Shown here in pieces: positions 5,351 to 5,614 of a stretch of 5,614 nucleotides of DNA. The position numbers were made by a program, and so were the translations under genes. Below the pieces are notes generated by a model that saw only the letters and a program-made list of their open reading frames with translations, ran no database searches and was not told the origin of the DNA. The stretch is taken from positions 1 to 5,614 of the forward strand of contig QNBY01000087.1 of assembly GCA_003644275.1 (NCBI GenBank). Reading direction: 5' to 3'. The stretch comes from Planctomycetota bacterium (GTDB lineage Bacteria > Planctomycetota > B143-G9). The stretch's first letter is position 1, and the number at the start of each line of letters is the position of its first letter.

Positions 5351-5614
5351 TCAGCGAAAGGCGGTGACAACGCCCCTCTCGCCGGGGATGACCAGCACCC
5401 CGTTCGAGGTCGGCGACGAGGCTATGCGCCCGTGGAAGTCGTATTTCCAGCGCAGCTCTATGCCGCCCTTCTCGGAGGACCGATAGCACAGCAGTATCCC
5501 GTCGGAGGAGCAACAGTAGAGGTCGCCCGCGTAGGTAACCGGCTGCATCACGCGCTTGCCGCTGAAGGTGAGGGAGGAGGAAACCGCGTCTTTTTCGGGA
5601 TCCACGAGGAAGAC
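5351..5614 (-). CDS. PQQ-like beta-propeller repeat protein (C-terminal 87 residues only)
   Basis: The frame is open to the right window edge and stops at TGA 5351-5353, so only the C-terminal 87 residues are seen. They contain two propeller-blade-like units: GDLYCCSSDGILLCYR followed by LRWKYDFHGRIASSP, then NGVLVIPGERGVVTAFR. This matches the PQQ/BamB repeat pattern of a strand, Asp-Gly turn, a strand ending near a Trp-containing turn, and an outer strand ending in Ala-Phe/Leu. Such proteins may be outer membrane assembly factors (BamB), quinoprotein-like or simply scaffold propellers; the visible part does not separate these. The gene is the first visible member of a tight cluster with the CYTH and protease genes. 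Confidence 0.75.
   Translation of the reverse strand, partial: VFLVDPEKDAVSSSLTFSGKRVMQPVTYAGDLYCCSSDGILLCYRSSEKGGIELRWKYDFHGRIASSPTSNGVLVIPGERGVVTAFR

Overview
The window reads as a GC-rich bacterial chromosome segment in which every supportable gene is on the minus strand, so transcription runs from high to low coordinates. The phylum cannot be fixed from the sequence. A Sec-type signal peptide on the protease, a PQQ-type propeller and a LysM protein on a membrane anchor suggest a diderm-like envelope, but this is inference. Start codons include ATG, GTG and TTG, and most genes have recognisable Shine-Dalgarno sites.

Right block (5614 to 2918): the end of a PQQ-like beta-propeller protein, then a CYTH-domain protein 4 nt later, then a secreted S41 (CtpA/Prc-type) protease whose ATG overlaps the CYTH stop codon in an ATGA junction. 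These three look co-transcribed. The CYTH protein carries an unassigned C-terminal extension of about 85 residues.

Middle (2917 to 2521): a gap of about 400 nt with no convincing gene. It holds a weak GC hairpin followed by five Ts, an imperfect 31-nt direct repeat whose second copy covers the protease stop codon, a C-rich/G-poor transcript segment that resembles a Rho loading site, and a strong sigma70-type promoter (TTGACA, 17 nt, TATTAT) aimed at mraZ. The 5' leader contains several AGTCA-type repeats.

Left block (2520 to 1): the start of a division and cell wall (dcw) cluster. The order is mraZ, a 46-codon small ORF with an excellent ribosome binding site, rsmH (mraW) starting at TTG inside the small ORF's end, an FtsL-like bitopic protein joined to rsmH by a GTGA overlap, and then a membrane-anchored LysM protein cut off by the window edge. 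In many dcw clusters ftsI (a transpeptidase) follows ftsL directly; here the LysM protein takes that place.

The main items for a second look are the unrecognised small gene between mraZ and rsmH, the LysM gene in the ftsI position, the repeat-bearing mraZ leader, and the CYTH-protease pair. No mobile element, CRISPR array, tRNA or rRNA was seen.
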